Below are positions 1 through 10,840 of a stretch of DNA of 64,000 nt, piece by piece. This stretch comes from Orientallactaga sibirica (taxonomy: Eukaryota > Chordata > Mammalia > Rodentia > Dipodidae): contig JAEOAD010000024.1 in the NCBI GenBank assembly GCA_036365145.1, forward strand, positions 10,634,501 through 10,698,500, in the 5' to 3' direction. Position 1 is the stretch's first letter, and every line of letters begins with the position of its first letter. The position numbers and the translations under genes were made by a program. Below the pieces are notes generated by a model. It searched no databases, was not told the DNA's origin, and saw nothing but the letters and a program-made list of their open reading frames with translations.

Positions 1-357
1 ACATGTTCCCACTGCTACTGAGTCCCCAAGCTAGTATGCATGGCCGAGTTCCCCATCAGACTGGATTCCAAAGTTCCTGGCCAGCATGGAGGCTGGAGTC
101 TTCTGGCTTGCCCCAATATAGGCAAATCCCAGAAAGCATGAAATTATAGAGAATGGAGCAGTGATAGTATCTCAAGACATTTGGGGGTCAATTTATGTAT
201 TAGTTGACATATATAAATGCAATGATGTTCAACTTTATATTGGAAATTGTCAAATATTAGAAACCAATATAGTCATAAATGGAATTAATATAAATTATCA
301 GACACTAGTAACATTTACTTTATTTACATAAACCATTTTTGTACAATTGAGTTGAGA

Positions 358-360
<3 letters not shown>

Positions 361-402
<42 letters not shown>
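361..402. repeat. (TA)n microsatellite
   Basis: An uninterrupted TA dinucleotide run of 21 units lies in the intron downstream of exon 1861-2023. It is likely length-polymorphic. Confidence 0.95.
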
Positions 403-405
<3 letters not shown>

Positions 406-633
406 GTATGATAATAGTAACTGTGTATTTCTATAAACACACATTTAGGAAAAATAGAATTTCAAAAGTTAAGGGTAATTAAATTTGATAGAGAATTCTA
501 TTTAATATTACACAATAGGAATAATGATTTATTCTATGTCCAGTGACATGCAATGAATGAAGCAGACACAATCACAACATTAATTAAATATATGCAGCAA
601 TTAAAAGAAGCAGCAGAAAAGAATAACATAATC

Positions 634-789
634 TGGATCTAGAGAAATGGCTCAGTAATTAAGGGACTTTCCTGCAAAGCTTAAAAACTCAAGTGTCATT
701 CTCCAATATCCATGTAAACCCAGATGCACAATGTGGCACATGCATCTGGAGTTTGTCTGCAGCGGCTAGAAGGTCTGGTCTGCCCATGC

Positions 790-828
<39 letters not shown>

Positions 829-900
829 GTCTTTCTATCTCTTTTCTATCTGCCTCTTTCTGCTTGAAAATAAATTCAAAAAAATTAAACATATTTTAAA
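634..900 (+). mobile_element. B2-like tRNA-derived SINE
   Basis: The degenerate tRNA-like head (A-box region agaaatggctcagtaatt) is followed by the family body (cagatgcacaatgtggcaca), a (TC)n stretch at about 790-824 and an A-rich tail with AATAAA. It is diverged from the cleaner copies, so it is probably an old insertion. Confidence 0.85.
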
Positions 901-1117
901 AACATAATAGCATGATTTATGACAAGAAGAGAAAGTAAACAGAGTATGAAAGTATGTGGTGTTCTGTTTTTTCATAGGACAGGCAGCAATGATTCTCCAC
1001 ATGAACAAATTTTGAAATAGAATCTGATCAAAGAGAAAGATCTTGGCACTGGATGATTGATGTGAATAGCATCTCCAACAAGGGAAAGAGCACAGAGTCA
1101 CCAAGTTACTTTACGTC

Positions 1118-1560
1118 TTGATATATTGGCAGCATTGCTAAAGGACAATTTGCCTGATGTACAGTGGAAAAAGTCGAGTAGGCAGGAAAAACATCCAGGG
1201 GTCACTTTGTGTAAAGATTCACATTGCTTATACAGGACTCTGCAAGCCCGTGCATTTTATAAGTACTGTTTTGGAAGATTTAACAAACAGAATGCAGGAC
1301 AAGAGGGAGACCAGAGCAGAAGTGTGTGCACCTGTTTGGATGAGGCACGCTAAACTTTGTTTAGGGCCATGCAGACTGAAGGTGGCTGTATTTTGTTCAT
1401 TCCCATGGGAGCTATTAGATGATATGTGGACACATTTTGCTTTGACACTGAAATGAAGGTGGGCTGAGTTTTTGTGGGTAGAAGTCTAGAATTCTGTGAA
1501 ACACTGTAGAATGCAGAGGACAGAACATCATCCCTAACAAAATATTATATGTCCCAAATA
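1118..1560. other. Possible old DNA-transposon remnant
   Basis: This 440-base stretch ends in a segment (cagaacatcatccctaac and following) that reminds me of the terminal part of ancient mammalian hAT-type MER elements. It overlaps two short chance ORFs. The assignment rests on memory of the pattern only; it could equally be unique intron. Confidence 0.25.
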
Positions 1561-1860
1561 CCATTAATACTGAGCTTAAAAAATCCAAAATTAAATGGTA
1601 ATAGGAAGATAGTTGCTGGGAAAGTGAACAGACTGGTATAAGTGATTAAAAATAAACATTAAACACCAAATATTTAGTAGACTTTTAAAGACTACTAGAC
1701 ATTTTTATCTTACATGCTCTCATGAAATATATTTAAATAATTAAAGGATCAAGAATTAATGCCAACCTCATGGTGGAAAATTAATCATTATAAATGATGA
1801 CTATCCACTCAGTGATTTATTTTTCTCACCAATAAAGAAGTTAAAGACAAATATACTCAC

Positions 1861-2023
1861 TTGCCGTTGAGTGCTGCTACTCCAACAGTGCTCCGAGCAA
1901 TGGACATGCTGGCTACAAATGTCCACTGCTGGCTCTGGGGATCCCATCTCTCCACCGTGTTCAGGTAGCTCCAACCATCATGGCCTCCTACAGCATATAT
2001 CGGGCCTTCAAGCACTGTGACTC
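1861..2023 (-). CDS. Klhl1: Klhl1 internal exon, kelch repeat (downstream of the two)
   Basis: This 163-base exon is read on the minus strand. The acceptor is a pyrimidine-rich stretch ending ttcag before base 2023, and the donor is GTGAGT starting at 1860. It holds 53 complete codons, with 2 bases of a split codon at each end. The first two bases (GA) complete a glycine codon whose G is the last base of exon 39850-40074. The peptide contains the kelch double glycine ([19 protein letters not shown]) and the conserved W of the repeat, then starts the next blade ([10 protein letters not shown]). The sequence fits KLHL1 as I recall it; paralogues KLHL4 and KLHL5 differ at several positions (for example PQSQQW). 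The exon contributes to the kelch beta-propeller used for actin and partner binding. No frameshift or stop is seen. Confidence 0.95.
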
Positions 2024-2094
2024 CTGAAATGGTAAAGAAGAAGCATGTGACTATAGTTAATAATGTCACATTCCACACCTAACAATCTGTTAGG

Positions 2095-2322
2095 AGGGCT
2101 GGAGAGATGGCTGAGCAGTTATGGCATCCACCTGCAAAGCCTAGGAACACAGGTTCAATTCCTCAGTTCCCACTTAAGCCAGATGCATAAGGTGGTGCAT
2201 GTGTCTGGAATTCATTTGCAGTGGCTAGAGGCGCTGGCACACCCATTCTCTTTCTTGGTCTACCTCTCTCTCCCGCTCCCCGTCTTTCCCTCTCAAAATA
2301 AATAAATAAAAATTAAAACAAA
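2095..2322 (+). mobile_element. B2-like tRNA-derived SINE
   Basis: The head gggctggagagatggctgag, B-box-like ggttcaattcc, family body, C/T-rich stretch and a tail of AAATAAATAAA are all present. It begins only about 70 bases upstream of the acceptor of exon 1861-2023, in antisense orientation to Klhl1. Confidence 0.92.
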
Positions 2323-3180
2323 ATCTGTTAGGATAATAAGTCTTATGTTGTGTTCTTATCAAAACAGAATAAAAGTCCAAACTAAAAATAATGGATGGGG
2401 TTTCTTTCACATTGATATTTCAAAAATTGATATGGTACAAAACTATAATCTTATGTGGCACAGACTCTGGTACCTAAGACATTTTTTAAACCTTTTTGCT
2501 GGTTATGGTAGTGAACATGTAATCCCGACACTGGGACAATGAGGAAGAAAGATTGTCAGTGAGTTTCTCACAGGAGGGAGGAAGTGAGAGGGGGCGAGAC
2601 AGGGAGGTCGAAAGGGAAGAAGGGAATTGTAATATTGTGAAAAAGTAGAAATAATCTATCAATCAGATAATTCCACTAAAGTAAAAGAAAAACTTGAGCT
2701 ATGAATATTATAATCTACATGACTCACGAAAGAAATAGATTTCCTAATTTATGACCACATGAGGAAGTCAGTTGACAGATCAAAGATGTCATGACTTGTA
2801 CCTCCACTTTTGAAGAGTGTTTCTACATTGCACTTTAAATTAACTTTTTAAAGCAAGGTTACTATTATTTAGTGGAATGTGATCAGTTTTGATTTTATTG
2901 TAGTGTCCTCTCTGTTTTTAATGTCTAATAACTACATAATAAACTGGTCTCTAGTACAGAAAATATGATGTTTGCCATATTCCTAGCTGAAATCACAAGT
3001 AATTTGAACCAACACAATTCATAGTGAGCCATCATAAGAGGGTATAATACAACTCGCACTAATTAATATACCAATAAATTCCCTTTATAGATGAGCTTTC
3101 CTGGATGTTGATCAGTTGTTGAATATTTGAATATCCTATTGATCTTGATATGTGAAGTCTTCCCACCTAAATGTGAAGTT
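2323..3180. other. Intron without recognised features
   Basis: This is AT-rich intron with a short purine-rich patch near 2560-2620 (gagggaggaagtgagaggg-like). No splice sites in coding context, conserved ORF or repeat that I can name is visible. Confidence 0.6.
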
Positions 3181-3182
3181 TT

Positions 3183-3191
3183 TTTCTTTTC

Positions 3192-3228
<37 letters not shown>

Positions 3229-3372
3229 TTTTTTTGAGGTAGAGTCTAACTATAGCTCAGGCTGACCTGGAATTCACTATGTAGTCTCAAGGTGGCTTCT
3301 AACTCACAGAAATCCTCTTACTTCTGCTTCCTGAGTGCTGGGATTAAAGGCATGTGCCACCATGCCCAGCAA
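3183..3372 (-). mobile_element. B1 SINE
   Basis: A reverse-complement B1: an A-tail appears as (TTTTC)n and poly-T (3183-3235), followed by gaggtagagtctaactatag, the body and tgctgggattaaaggcatg up to the 5' end at about 3372. It is sense to Klhl1. The tail has expanded into a TTTTC microsatellite. Confidence 0.92.
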
Positions 3373-3394
3373 TAAGGATCATTTTGCATGTGTC

Positions 3395-3536
3395 ATTTGT
3401 GTAAGTGAATTTGTGTGTGTGTATGGATGTGGATTTGTGTGTGTGAACTTGGGAATTCAGATGCATGTGCGCCTGTGTGCAACATCCTTATTGTCATCCT
3501 CTTATTCATGGCCAATCTCTGTCTCTCTCTCTCTCT

Positions 3537-3570
<34 letters not shown>

Positions 3571-3920
3571 AGGTAGCGTCTCACTCTAGGCAAGGCTGAC
3601 CTGGAATGTAGTCTCGGGGTGGCCTTGAAATCACAGTGATCCTCCTACCTATGTCTCCTGATTGCTGGGATTAAAGGCATGCACTACCACGCCAGGCTAC
3701 CAATCCCTTTTTTAGACAGTGTCTCTTACTGCCTTGCAGCTCTTTCATTAGGGTCCAGTGGTTGGGCAGAGAACTCCTGTGATCTACCTTGTCTGTTCCT
3801 CTCCAGCACTGGAATTACAGTTGCAAAATACCATGTTCAGCATATATGTGAATACTGGGGATCAGTTTGAAAAACTTTTAACACTGAGGCAAACATTTGA
3901 CTGATTAAGCAATCTACACA
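3395..3920 (-). mobile_element. B4-type (ID+B1) SINE, interrupted
   Basis: A GT-rich block at 3410-3480 resembles the CA-rich 3' end of a B4 element in reverse. The B1-like core and ID-like head seem to continue at 3705-3920 (ccagcactggaattacag, tactggggatcag). The B1 at 3541-3699 separates the two parts. The element is diverged, so this joining is an inference. Confidence 0.5.
3541..3699 (-). mobile_element. B1 SINE
   Basis: Poly-T (3541-3569) is followed by gaggtagcgtctcactctag, a body with a short deletion and attgctgggattaaaggcat. It appears inserted in an older B4-like element. A (TC)n run at about 3520-3540 directly precedes it. Confidence 0.92.
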
Positions 3921-4300
3921 AGTCCATAGAAATATGCTTTGTCTTTGATCATCGGGGAAATTAAACTGTTGTTTTCTTTTGGTGTTATGTTCTTAGCCTA
4001 TTTTGGTATGAAATTAACTTTGGCTTCATAGAATGATTTTGATATGTGCTTTTCAGCTTTTATAAAATTACATTTTACTGTTTGTTTCAGGGCTTGAGAA
4101 ATAATTCTTCAAGTTTTATAGAATTTAGAAGTGATTCTACCCAGGATGAGGCTTTTCTTTGTTGGGACACACAACTACAGTTTGGATGTCATTGTGATGG
4201 ATCTCAATTATTTCTATCTTCTTGGTTTAATTTTGGTAGACCATATGCCTTTAGAACTGTATCCATTTCTTTCAGATTTCAAGTTTATTAGTATATAGAT

Positions 4301-4692
4301 TGTAGCAGACAGCTTCAGGTCCGCTGAGATGAACTTTCAGACCAGACACAGTTATGGAGGAAGGGATATTATTTATTGAAGCTTACAGATCCAGGGGAAG
4401 TTCCATAAAGGCAAGAGAAGCGGCCTGCTCTCCACAGGGCCAAGCAGAGAGAGAGAGAAACCAACCAGCCACCACAGCACACAGAGCAAAACTATAGCCA
4501 AAAGGTCACACAGCACACTTCAGGAACTCCTGCTAGGCACATTTGCATATCTTTACAATGGAATCTCAAACCCACCATTAACATCTTAAGACCAGCCCCC
4601 AGTGACATTGCCTCTAGCAAGGTGATTGCAGATACAAACTATAACTAATAAAACACTGAATATATTGGGGGACATATATTCAAACTACCACA
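4301..4692 (-). mobile_element. Solo LTR, ERVL-MaLR-like, with perfect 5-bp TSD
   Basis: A 392-base element starts TGTAGCAGAC and ends CTACCACA (TG...CA ends). It is flanked by the direct repeat TAGAT at 4296-4300 and 4693-4697. In the minus orientation it has an AATAAA signal (complement of 4372-4377) and the same 3' sequence (ctggtctgaaagttcatc) as the LTRs of the MaLR at 46225-48610. No internal region is attached, so it is a solo LTR. It is sense to Klhl1, so its polyadenylation signal lies in the transcript. Confidence 0.88.
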
Positions 4693-5042
4693 TAGATTTA
4701 AGAGTTTTCCTTAATGATAATCTGGATTTTATCAAATATATAACTGGATTATGTTATTTCTTCCAATATAATTGTTATATCATTAGTTTTTTTTTTTTTT
4801 TTTTCTGGTTTACTTTATTTTAATGTCATCATCAGTATGCTTACTTACTACTTATTTTTGAAATGGTTATTTGTAAGTAGTTCTTTGTTTTTTTTTCATT
4901 AATTTTTTATTCATTTCTAATTTGTTAATATAAATGTGGTTACACAAACGTTCTTTTAGTTCTAGTGTGTTCTCTTTGAATAGTATTTGATGTACTCATA
5001 TTTATTTTGTGACTGACTTTATTACATGAAATTTTATATTTG

Positions 5043-5378
5043 TGTTGTAGTTACTTACCTTTGCATTACTGCAATAAAATACCTGACCAAAAGCATCTGA
5101 TGAGACGAGAGAGTTTCTTTTGCTTACAATGTTGATGGTCAGTTTCATGATGGAAGGAAGAGATGGTGAAACAGAGTCTGGACGTCATAATCCTGCCACA
5201 GCAGGTGTCAAATCAGCAGGGGCTAACCCAGGGTCTGACACAGAGGAGTTGTCTATAACACTCTAACATCTGTTTCCCAGTAAAGTGGGTTCTCCATTAA
5301 AGCTCCACCTCCCAAATTGCCACTAGCTGTACACCAAGCATCCTCAACACATGAGACATCTGATTCACACCACCATAT
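5043..5378 (-). mobile_element. Solo LTR, MaLR-like, with perfect 5-bp TSD
   Basis: The element runs from TGTTGTAGTT to about CACCATAT, with the direct repeat ATTTG at 5038-5042 and 5379-5383. It is similar along its length to the LTR-like copies at 58038-58386 and 63167-63508 and, in reverse, to 33407-33750. It is the second minus-strand solo LTR within 350 bases. Confidence 0.82.
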
Positions 5379-5469
5379 ATTTGCTTCATTCTTTCTGTTT
5401 ATTCTTAAAAGTGTTTGCTTTTCTATGTTTAGGATCTTTCATATTTTCTTTCCCACAATGTTGATCTCA

Positions 5470-5682
5470 TTTAAAAATATATTTTATTGATTTATTTGCA
5501 AGCAGTAAGACAGACAAAGAAGATAGAGAAAAAGAGAGAAAGGGTCTCTCTCCACTGAAAATTATCACACAATACATGTACCACCTTGTGCATCTGGCTT
5601 TACATGGGTACTAGGGAATTGAACTCAGTCCTTATCCTTTGCAGGGAATCATCTTACATCCTGAGCCATCTCTCCATGGTCC
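5470..5682 (-). mobile_element. B2-like tRNA-derived SINE
   Basis: In reverse orientation it has a ttttattgatttatttgcaa tail, GA-rich stretch, body (ccttgtgcatctggctttac) and head complement tgagccatctctcc. It is diverged. Confidence 0.88.
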
Positions 5683-6299
5683 TTGATCTCATTTTTGAAA
5701 GAAGTAGGTTATATATGCCTCATTTTGTCAAAAAGATGGTGAGACTATCATATAAGGCTCACTTGAATGAGGGAGCTCATACATGAGCCAGACTTGATGA
5801 TAACTCCAAGATAAAAGGGCCTAGTGACATGAAGGAGACAGGAAGACTCTGGATCATTGATGTTATGGAGTTCCTTCTTTCCATTACCTGGATCCCTTAA
5901 TATGGACCTTCCTGAAAGTCCTCAACTCTACCTGATACCTCTGTTATTCAAAAACTGCAATAGACCTTAATCGCCAAATTTTCTCCTTGCTTGGTTAACA
6001 TCAAGATATAAATGCCTGGAGAAGACAGAGTTGAGCTTTTAGTCTATTTTTGTAGTCAAACTTTTGTTTTGAATCCCACATTTCAAGTACAGATTGCTTT
6101 ATCTTGTGTGGTGCCCTAAGACATTTGGTTAATTGATTTAATTCTGACTTTATCATTGTATTCATGGTTGAGCAGCCTTACTCAGATCCTAATCCACCTT
6201 CAAGGATTAATTTAAAATTTGGAAACTGACAGTTTAGCTTTATATTTAAATAAGTGTTGAATAGTATATGCAAACATATCATTCTGTCAATACTCTTTT

Positions 6300-6499
6300 T
6301 TTTTTTTTTTTTTATTTGACAAAGAGGGAGAGAGAGAAAGAGAGAGAGAATGGGAATGCCAGGGCCTTAAGCCACTGAAAACAACTCCAGATGCATGAGC
6401 CTCATTGTGCATCTGGCTAACGTGGGTCCTGGGAACTGAACCTGGGTCCTTTGGCTTCATAGGCAAATGCCTTAACCACTAGTCCATCTCTCCAGCCCT
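6300..6499 (-). mobile_element. B2-like tRNA-derived SINE with 20-bp TSD
   Basis: A complete reverse copy with poly-T, GA-rich stretch, body and agtccatctctccagccct head complement. The flanking repeat cattctgtcaatactctttt (6280-6299) recurs at 6500-6519 with one mismatch, which marks retrotransposition. Confidence 0.95.
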
Positions 6500-6796
6500 C
6501 ATTCTGTCATTACTCTTTTGGCTTTGTGTTTAAAATTTTCTACAGATGCGTGGAAATTTTTCCTATAGATTTACTGCTTGTACAGGAAATAGTCTTACTC
6601 CTCATTATGTTATAACATCTTTACCATGAAAGTGGATTATATTTATAGAAATAAACTTGTGCTACAGTGAAGATTATATAAATTAATGTCTGTAAAACAC
6701 TCAACAGAAAGTTACACAATGAAGCCATCCATTTTTTGTAAACTATTCTTATTTTCTCCATACTTTAGTTATAAGGAGGATATAAAAATAAAAAAA

Positions 6797-7220
6797 GCTG
6801 GGCATGGTGGTGGTGGTACATGCTTTTTTTTTTTTTTTTTTTTTGGAGAGACAGAGAGAGAGAGAGGGAGAGGAAGACAGATAATGGGTGTGCCAGCAGC
6901 CTCTTGGCTGCTGCATACGAAATCCAGATGCATGCACCTCCTTGTGGTCAAGTGCGACATTGCGTCCTTGCATCACTTTGCATCTGGTTAAACGTGGGAC
7001 CTGGAGATTGGAACCGTTGGAGATTGGAACCAGCGTTCTTAGACTTAGGAGGCAGGTACCTTAACCACTAAGCCATCTCTCCAGCCCGGTACATGCTTTT
7101 AATCCCAGCACTCAGGAGGCAGAGGTAGGAGGATCACAGTGAGTCTGAGGCCAGCCTGACTCTACATAGTGAATTCCAGGTCAGCCTGGGCCAGAGTGAG
7201 ACCCTATGTTGAAAAACCTA
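6797..7220 (+). mobile_element. B1 SINE split by another SINE
   Basis: The 5' end gctgggcatggtggtggtgg is at 6797. After a SINE insertion the body resumes with cttttaatcccagcactcag and runs to gaccctatgttgaaaaacc. The two parts join at the 13-bp duplication described for 6828-7087. Confidence 0.95.
6828..7087 (-). mobile_element. B2-like SINE, long subfamily, nested in B1, perfect TSD
   Basis: It is inserted in the B1 and flanked by ggtacatgctttt at 6815-6827 and 7088-7100 (13 of 13). It belongs to a longer subfamily with the block caagtgcgacattgcgtcct and an internal 16-bp tandem duplication of ggagattggaacc (7003-7015 and 7019-7031). In the sense direction this is a doubled B-box-like GGTTCCAATCTCC. 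Confidence 0.95.
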
Positions 7221-7442
7221 AAAAGAAAAGTCATAAAAGAACATATGTGGACATTCTGTAAGCTCTAAATTTTCTCAATATAGTTAATAGAATAACCAAG
7301 TTAGTCAAACAAAACGTCATTAGGAGAAAATTTTAGACAAAGAAGTTTTTTTTTTTTTTTTCAAAAATGCTTAATATAATACCATATATTACTAGATACA
7401 CTAGGAATTAATAATTAATACATATTACTTATGGGAATATAA

Positions 7443-7645
7443 CATTATTTATTTGCAAGCAGAGAGAGAAGAAAAGGGGGAGTGACAGAAAGAATGGGAG
7501 TACCAGGGCCTCTAGACCCTGCAAAAGAACTCCAGATACACGCAACACTTTGTGCATCTGGCTTTATATGAGTACTGGGGAATTGAACCCAAGTTGTTAG
7601 GCTTTGTGAAAAATGCATTAACTCCTGAACCATCTCTCCAGCCCT
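7443..7645 (-). mobile_element. B2-like tRNA-derived SINE
   Basis: A reverse copy of the short subfamily with an ATTTATTTGCAAGCAGAGAG tail/GA stretch, a body and gaaccatctctccagccctg head complement. Confidence 0.92.
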
Positions 7646-8415
7646 GGGACTATAAATTAAGTATAAAATTTTAGGGCTAAATTTAATAATGCTTAGTGTA
7701 AATATTGCAATATATTTTTTACTCATTTAAATAGTTAAAGTTAAAATAATTATGATACCTAGAAAACAAACAAAATAATTGATATATAAGAACTAGTAAA
7801 CATTCAATAGTAGAAACTATTTATATTAGTCACTAATCATTCAACCTGAGTTTCCATTTACTTCAATAAACATTTCTTTATAGAGTGTACTATATGTCTA
7901 CAGGAGACATCACAGAGTCTATTTGGTGGGGGTACAGATAATAAAAACAAAAATTACTCTAAAAATTTTCATTGTATTACTTTACCAATGAGAATACCAA
8001 GTGTAGGAATAGAGCCATGTGTGAATTTACATCCCAAGTATCATGATTTATAGTTAAACTATTGAGCAAGTGTTACTTTCCCAGACTAGATATATATTTA
8101 ATAATATGTGTTTGAAAATTCATTTTTTTCCAAGAAAATAGTGAAACATTATGCTTCCCTATTGCAAAAATGGTATCCTTGTAACTCTTCTTCAATTTTC
8201 AATGTCTGGCTGACTTATTTTCAGGTACACTAATTCCTCTGAAGGGTATTATTATTAAGGAGGATGAATAATTGAACCAGAACAACTTCAAAATTAGGAT
8301 GATGTATCTAAGATCTCCTTTATGTTAATTAAGAATATTTTTAACCTGCAGCAAGTTAGAGTTAAACAATGCTATTTTTTTTATCAATTTTAACACTGTA
8401 TGCAAAAAATAAAGT
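7646..8415. other. Intron without recognised features
   Basis: AT-rich intron sequence. I see no repeat, exon or regulatory site that I can support. Confidence 0.55.
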
Positions 8416-8416
8416 T

Positions 8417-8606
8417 CTAGGGCTGGGAAGATTGCTCAGCGGTTAAGGTGCTTTCCTGTAAAACTTAATGAACTGGGTTTGATTCCACGTACCCATGTAA
8501 AGCCAGATACACAAAGTGGTGCATGCATCTGGAATTCATTTTCAGAGGTTGGAGACACACCCATTCTCTCTGTCTCTTTCTGCTTGTAAATACATAAATA
8601 AAAATA
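8417..8606 (+). mobile_element. B2-like tRNA-derived SINE
   Basis: Head gggctgggaagattgctcag, B-box-like gggtttgattccac, the family body and a tail of AAATACATAAATAAAA are visible. The (TC)n stretch is short. Confidence 0.92.
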
Positions 8607-8609
8607 TTC

Positions 8610-9550
8610 AAAAATAAACATAAAATGAAAAGATAAAGTACCTAAAATCATTGACAAATGACAGAACACAATGTATAATATTGCATAGAGATAATTTCAC
8701 TAGTTATAGAAGTTCATGTAGGTTTAAAATCATTTCTACTGTTTGATTAACAAAAAGAGAAAAGAATATTGTTGATTTAATATATGATATTCCATTTTTT
8801 TCTTGCAGAATAGTGATATTACCCATTGCACATTGAAATCAACTAGGAAGTCCTGAAAGAAAATCACTAATATGTGGGTGGTTAAAGAAATTCCAATTTG
8901 ATTGCACTGTGGTGAAGCATAGACACAGAGATAGTTTAAAGGTATCAAGTGATTCTTATATATAGTGAAGACAGTATCACTACTACAATGGAAAGAGACA
9001 ATGTCATACTATCTCCAGTCAATAATCTGCCTATCTTGCAAGATTGATATATTTCATCCATAGCCTGCTTCTATGTATGAATGTACTAGTATGCTGATTT
9101 TGTGCAAGTCAAGGCTGTCATAAAATTTCATCAACAAGCTACCACTGAAATTTATTCCTGTACAGTGTCCCCTTCATGCTTTCATTCATCGTTGATTCAC
9201 TTTATATAATTTATGATATAATGATGCTCATGTCCTCTCAGAGAATGTAGGGAATGAAAACGGGATAGCCTCACTCCCTGCCTTTAATCTAAGATGAAAG
9301 GAATTGTTCTTTTGCAAGATGACAAAGTGATGCTTGAGTTAAAATTGGGGCGGGGGGATGAGTTTCAACTGGAGGTATCGTGTGTGAAAGAGAGAACATA
9401 GGTGTAAAAGCACTGAGGCAAGAAGAAGGGAAGGAGGAAAATTAAAGGGCCCATATCACAGGAAAAGTGGAGAGCTTTATGGCAGGTAGTATGATGTATA
9501 GTGAGGCCAAATAATTAAACAACCAAATGTTGTAAAGATGATGTCCCAGC
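8610..9550. other. Intron without recognised features
   Basis: This is AT-rich intron. A G-run (ggggcggggggatg) occurs at about 9348-9361. Nothing else nameable is seen. Confidence 0.55.
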
Positions 9551-9553
9551 AAG

Positions 9554-9882
9554 TGTGTCTGTGACTTCCTTGTTGCTGGAACAAAATACACAAATGGAAG
9601 GAATCTATGGAAGGAAAGGAATTATTTTCAGTTTATAGCTCCTAGAGTAAGTCTATTGTGGTGGGAATATCATGCAGGAGCATGGAGGCCAGCTGTGACA
9701 CAACTCACCAAATGAGCAGGGAGGAAGCAGGGGAGAACCTGGCAAGAGAACCAGAGATGTAACACCCCAAGCCCGGCCCCCCAACCCCATGATACACTTC
9801 TGCCCGAATGGAAGTTTACACAGTATTACCATCTCAGGGTTAAGCACTCAAATCCATGAGTCTATGGGAAACCTATAACATT
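9554..9882 (-). mobile_element. LTR-like repeat, MaLR-type
   Basis: The element runs from TGTGTCTGTG to about TATAACATT. In reverse it matches the layout of the other MaLR-like LTRs here: gctcctgcatgatattccc region, an AT-rich signal and a tail ending ccagcaacaagg. A CAAG tetramer flanks both sides, so the TSD is weak. It is old and diverged. Confidence 0.6.
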
Positions 9883-10024
9883 CAAGGGAATTCTAGATAG
9901 ATAGGCTAGCTTAATTAGAGAGCTCTGGGTTCAAGTGAGAGACCTTGTGTCAGTAAATAAGATGAAGAGCCATTAATACATCCAACATCAAACTCTGGGC
10001 TCCACACACTCACAGATGCATGTA

Positions 10025-10025
<1 letters not shown>

Positions 10026-10070
<45 letters not shown>
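10026..10070. repeat. (TC)n(AC)n compound microsatellite
   Basis: A TC run passes directly into an AC run, without an adjacent recognisable SINE body. It may be the remnant tail of a degraded SINE. Confidence 0.9.
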
Positions 10071-10073
<3 letters not shown>

Positions 10074-10140
10074 CCACAAAAAATGTAACTAAAAAAAGAG
10101 ACAATGAGATGCAGAACTTGTATTTCAGCAAGACTTTTTA

Positions 10141-10419
10141 AAATATTTTTTATTATTTTTTATTTATTTTTGGAGAGAGAGACAGAGAGAGATAGAGAGG
10201 GAGAAGGAGACAGAGATGGGCGCACCAGCAGTCTCTCAGATGCTGTGAATAAAATCTGGATGCGTGGCCCCTTTGTGGTCAAGTGTGGCATTGCACCCTT
10301 GCCTCACTTTGCCTCTGGCTAAACGTGGGACCTGGAGATTGGAACTGCTGGACATTGGAACCAGCGTTCTTAGGCTTAGCAGGCAGGCACCTTAGCTGCT
10401 AAGCGATCTCTCCAGCCCT
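10141..10419 (-). mobile_element. B2-like SINE, long subfamily, perfect 15-bp TSD
   Basis: It is flanked by cagcaagacttttta at 10126-10140 and 10420-10434 (15 of 15). It carries the long-subfamily block (gtggtcaagtgtggcattgc) and the 16-bp period duplication at 10334-10346 and 10350-10362. Confidence 0.95.
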
Positions 10420-10512
10420 CAGCAAGACTTTTTATTTTTCATCCTAAATGGAGGGCAGATCTACTAAAATAATCCAAGATGTGTTATTATACCTGTTATA
10501 AAAAGTAATATG

Positions 10513-10664
10513 GCCAGGTGTGGTGGCACACACCTTTAACCCCAGCACTCAGGGGCAGAGGTAGGAGGATCACCGTGAGTTTGAGGTCACCCTGAGACTA
10601 CATAGTGAATTCCAGGTCAGCCTGAGCTACAGTGAGACCCTACCTTGCAAAACCAAAAAAAAAA
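10513..10664 (+). mobile_element. B1 SINE with TSD
   Basis: The B1 begins gccaggtgtggtggcacaca after the target aaaaagtaatatg (10500-10512), which recurs at 10665-10677 after the A-tail. The B1 body is complete. Confidence 0.95.
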
Positions 10665-10840
10665 AAAAAGTAATATGACCATGATATAAATGCATGTGAG
10701 AGATGCTAGTATATTTTCTTGAAAGAAGCTAATCTAAAAATGGAGGACACAATAAATATTTTCAAGATGTATTTATGTATGTATTTATTCTATTACCACA
10801 TCTCATATATTCAAAAATTTATCTTGCTATGTGGCTATAC

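Noticed and set aside
693..899. Open frames rich in S/L or R/E repeats over (TC)n stretches
   Set aside because: They follow SINE pyrimidine tracts on both strands at many places; not proteins.
1..1860. The next downstream Klhl1 exon
   Set aside because: No minus-strand sequence encoding the expected following kelch blade is visible, so it lies outside the window.
1861..2023. Assignment of the kelch exons to Klhl4 or Klhl5
   Set aside because: As I recall them, those paralogues differ in the stretch around the WDPQSQQW and NPKTKTW segments, while KLHL1 agrees. A protein search would settle it.
2098..2170. tRNA genes at the SINE heads (A-box and B-box-like motifs)
   Set aside because: They are tRNA-derived SINE heads followed by the SINE body and tail; no cloverleaf with intact stems is apparent.
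3183..3235. (TTTTC)n as an independent microsatellite
   Set aside because: It is continuous with the A-tail of the reverse B1 at 3183-3372 and is explained by tail expansion.
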